Source: Tenacibaculum singaporense (GTDB taxonomy: Bacteria > Bacteroidota > Bacteroidia > Flavobacteriales > Flavobacteriaceae). From it: DNA of 64,000 nucleotides. The stretch lies in contig NZ_CP032548.1 of NCBI RefSeq assembly GCF_003867015.1, positions 2,361,001-2,425,000 on the forward strand. Direction: 5' to 3'. Positions 61,765 to 64,000 of the stretch are shown in pieces; the stretch's first letter is position 1; every line of letters starts with the position of its first letter. Position numbers and translations under genes: made by a program. The notes under the pieces are model-generated. The model saw only the letters and a list, made by a program, of their open reading frames with translations. It made no database searches and was not told the DNA's origin.

Positions 61765-63192
61765 ATGAAAATTACTAGGATTATTGTATTGATTGCTTTA
61801 TTTACATCAGCACTCAATGCACAAGAAAAAGAAGTTGATTGCGATTTCAACATTAACAGAGCTTATTACCATTTGGAAGGAAATGAGTTTTTTAAAAAAG
61901 ACAAACAAAAAGCTATTGAATACCTAACCCCTTGTGTAGAGACTGAAAATCCAGTGGCACAACTCATGATGGGACGTGTTTTACTAGAGGAAGCCACAGA
62001 AGAAAGTTACACAAAAGCTTTTAAGTTAATTAAAGCAGCTGCTAAACAAGACAATGCTATTGCCGCTACTGATTTAGGAATACTGTATAAGTATGGTAGA
62101 GGATGTAAACTCAATTACAACAAAGCGAGAAAATGGTTTGAAAAAGGATTTGAGTTAGGGAACACCAAAGCAGCTTATTTATTAGGCTACCTATATTTAA
62201 AAGGTTTTGGAAACATACAACAAGACTATACCAAAGCGGTTAGTTGGTTTGAAAAGAGCGATTACCCAATGGCGAAGTATTGGTTAGGGGTTTGTTACTA
62301 TTATGGCTATGGAGTAGAGAAAAATGTAGCCAAAGCAAATGAGTTATTAAAAACCAACTTTGATACAGTAAAAGAGACTGACGTAAATGAAGTTTCTAAA
62401 AACTCTGAAGTAATAAACGTAGAGGAAATTAAGCAAGTTATAAATGAAGAAGAGACAGCTACATCAGCAGAAGTTACCAAACAACAACTTAACGGAGTGT
62501 GGGAAGGCGATTTATTATTTTTTGATTGGTCAGCAACTCATATAGAAAACAAAATTCCTTTTAAAATTACAGCGAAATATGATGCAGAAAGTGATGTATT
62601 ACATATCACTACGACCATTGCTGATAAAAAACAAAATGTAGACTTTACTAAACTAGATAACAGTCTTTATTTTAATGATGTTACTGTTGAGTTACCTCAT
62701 AGTTCATTTAGTCAAAACATTCCTTCTGTTTTAGAACATCAATTACTTTCTTCTGATGTTTCTATCAAACAATTTAATTTAGAAACCTACTTAACAGGAA
62801 ACTTAGAGACTTATGTGAGTGCTTGGAAAGAATCAGGGGTTCCTATTCGTTTTGTGTTAAAAAAGAAAAAGAAATTAGAAAACTCAGAAGAAGAGCTTTC
62901 AGAAGAAGCTTTGGCAGCCCTTTCAAAGCAAGAAGATAGTTTTATAAAGCTATATCCAAACCCTTTTGAAAATGATGTAATTGTATCCTATTCATTAGTA
63001 CAGCCAGCAAATACAAAGGTTACCATCACCAACATGAATGGATTACAAGAAAAGGTAATAAAACCTTTAGCTAGTCAGGAAATAGGTAGCTACCAATATT
63101 ATGTTGAGGGAATGGATTTACCAAAAGGAATATATGTAGTAACCATACTGGTAGGAAAAGAAAGAAAAACAAGAATTATCATCAAAAAATAA
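61765..63192 (+). CDS. Sel1-repeat protein with T9SS sorting domain
   Basis: 475 aa. Signal peptide (IIVLIALFTSALNAQEKE), then Sel1-like repeats (about 60-190; AIAATDLGILYKYGRGCKLN, AAYLLGYLYLKGFGNIQQDY, KYWLGVCYYYGYGVEKN). A central beta-rich region (245-375, LNGVWEGDLLFFDWSAT) follows, and a type A T9SS sorting domain (about 395-475, LYPNPFENDVIVSYSL to RTRIIIKK). It should be exported across the outer membrane and either released or attached to the surface. Sel1 repeats mediate protein binding; the partner is unknown. The partial gene at 63212 follows after 19 bp. Confidence 0.85.
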   Translation: MKITRIIVLIALFTSALNAQEKEVDCDFNINRAYYHLEGNEFFKKDKQKAIEYLTPCVETENPVAQLMMGRVLLEEATEESYTKAFKLIKAAAKQDNAIAATDLGILYKYGRGCKLNYNKARKWFEKGFELGNTKAAYLLGYLYLKGFGNIQQDYTKAVSWFEKSDYPMAKYWLGVCYYYGYGVEKNVAKANELLKTNFDTVKETDVNEVSKNSEVINVEEIKQVINEEETATSAEVTKQQLNGVWEGDLLFFDWSATHIENKIPFKITAKYDAESDVLHITTTIADKKQNVDFTKLDNSLYFNDVTVELPHSSFSQNIPSVLEHQLLSSDVSIKQFNLETYLTGNLETYVSAWKESGVPIRFVLKKKKKLENSEEELSEEALAALSKQEDSFIKLYPNPFENDVIVSYSLVQPANTKVTITNMNGLQEKVIKPLASQEIGSYQYYVEGMDLPKGIYVVTILVGKERKTRIIIKK

Positions 63193-63211
63193 TTACTAGA
63201 AAAACACACAA

Positions 63212-64000
63212 ATGAAAAGAATATATATACAGTTTTTACTACTACTTTTAGTAAGTACATTTAGTATTGATTTACAAGCTCAAAGATTAAATATACCTGA
63301 AAAATCAACTATTGGAGATGAATTCTTAATTGCTCCAGACGGTACATATAGTGAATTAAAGCCTTATTTATCAGGAAGATGTAATGGATGTGAAATTTCT
63401 GATTTAAGTTTTAACTGGAGTGGCTCTTTTAATGATGCAATAGTTAACGAGAACTTGATTAGGCTAGCGAGAAAAAGAGCTTTAAGAAAATGGTATAGTA
63501 ACCAAATAAACAATATAGTTAAACCAGCCATAGACAGAAAATTTGGTAGAAAATTTTCTAATTTCGAAAAAGCTAAAAATGAACTTTTAATAGATTCTGA
63601 AAGAAAAAACATAGCTATTCTTTCAAGACCAATTCAACGTAAATATTCTCGTTTAAGAACACAAGGGTTTAAAACCAAAGAAAAGCATTTAAAAGAGTTA
63701 AAGTTATTAAAACTAAGAGAAGCAGAAATTAAATCAGGAAACATAAATAACTCTTCCTTCGGTTATATTAAAGTACAAGGAGTATACTTGAAAGATATAA
63801 AGAGTTTAAGCTCTTTAAAGTCAAAATGGACTCCTTTATTTATTGATTTTAGTAAGAACATGGCTGAAACTCATATAAATAACCATATGTTTAAAAGTAT
63901 TGGTAGAGGGGTTGAACCAGAAGTAATAAAACTTAAAAACCAACATTACAATAGTTTAAATATGTGGGATAAATTAAGTTTACTACAATTTTTAGTTCAT
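63212..64000 (+). CDS. Exported protein of unknown function (cut by window end)
   Basis: The first 263 codons are visible and open to the last base. Signal peptide (FLLLLLVSTFSIDLQAQ), then a short Cys-containing segment (YLSGRCNGCEISDL) and a long very basic, helical region (IRLARKRALRKWYSNQ, IQRKYSRLRTQGFKTKEKHL). Such Lys/Arg-rich helices after a signal peptide occur in large Bacteroidota toxin-like or RHS/WAP-type secreted proteins, but nothing specific can be claimed. Probably co-transcribed with the Sel1-repeat gene. Confidence 0.65.
   Translation, partial: MKRIYIQFLLLLLVSTFSIDLQAQRLNIPEKSTIGDEFLIAPDGTYSELKPYLSGRCNGCEISDLSFNWSGSFNDAIVNENLIRLARKRALRKWYSNQINNIVKPAIDRKFGRKFSNFEKAKNELLIDSERKNIAILSRPIQRKYSRLRTQGFKTKEKHLKELKLLKLREAEIKSGNINNSSFGYIKVQGVYLKDIKSLSSLKSKWTPLFIDFSKNMAETHINNHMFKSIGRGVEPEVIKLKNQHYNSLNMWDKLSLLQFLVH

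Overview
The window is a stretch of low-GC chromosome (roughly one third G+C by eye) from a member of the Bacteroidota, most likely a marine Flavobacteriaceae such as Tenacibaculum or Polaribacter (inference). Support comes from three things seen in the sequence: type IX secretion (T9SS) C-terminal sorting domains, frequent TAnnTTTG promoter elements, and families typical of this group (DUF6702, DUF3822, an RND pump fused to a TolC-like channel, CPXCG protein). No rRNA, tRNA, CRISPR array, prophage or complete insertion sequence was seen.

Layout. 1-7.9 kb: MFS transporter (cut by the window edge), M48 lipoprotein protease, alpha/beta hydrolase with MsrB, a DinB-like protein, ffh, folD and pepE. 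8.1-14.7 kb: four tandem paralogous exported proteins with a carboxypeptidase-regulatory-like domain, then DUF6702 and an M1 peptidase. 15-17.6 kb: a membrane TPR/AraC-type regulator next to three short peptides with double-glycine-like leaders, one of them (56 aa) very small. 17.7-26.1 kb: lon, a TPR lipoprotein, a YfiT-like protein, a LysE exporter, pyrD and pheT. 26.3-37.4 kb: a T9SS-secreted endonuclease I, two Nudix hydrolases, an acyltransferase, an M42 peptidase, a methyltransferase with a duplicated N-terminal region, and a PIG-L deacetylase. 37.5-46.7 kb: a RecD-like helicase, a DUF3822-rsmD operon, a STAS protein, an ABC-F ATPase, a thioredoxin-fold lipoprotein and a DEAD-box helicase. 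46.8-54.6 kb: a prohibitin-like protein and a metal-efflux block (CDF transporter, membrane-fusion adaptor, RND-TolC fusion, His-rich peptide). 54.6-58.8 kb: thioesterase/CPXCG/VWA operon, a small membrane protein, a group III truncated haemoglobin and a Crp/Fnr regulator. 58.8-64 kb: accessory region with an Mrr-like nuclease, an orphan protein, a GC-rich 21-bp minisatellite that is open as a Cys-rich repeat protein, a Sel1-repeat T9SS protein and a protein cut by the window end.

Most noteworthy: (1) two near-identical 18-bp palindromes, each exactly 20 bp upstream of a TAnnTTT promoter element, in front of the haemoglobin gene and a small membrane-protein gene beside a Crp/Fnr gene; (2) the three leader-type peptides next to the membrane AraC regulator, a candidate undescribed peptide system; (3) the in-frame, wobble-varying minisatellite ORF, with a 1-bp slip near its 3' end; (4) a repeat-like 27-bp insert inside pyrD encoding SVAERSRSK. 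All calls rest on reading motifs in the sequence; no database search was possible.
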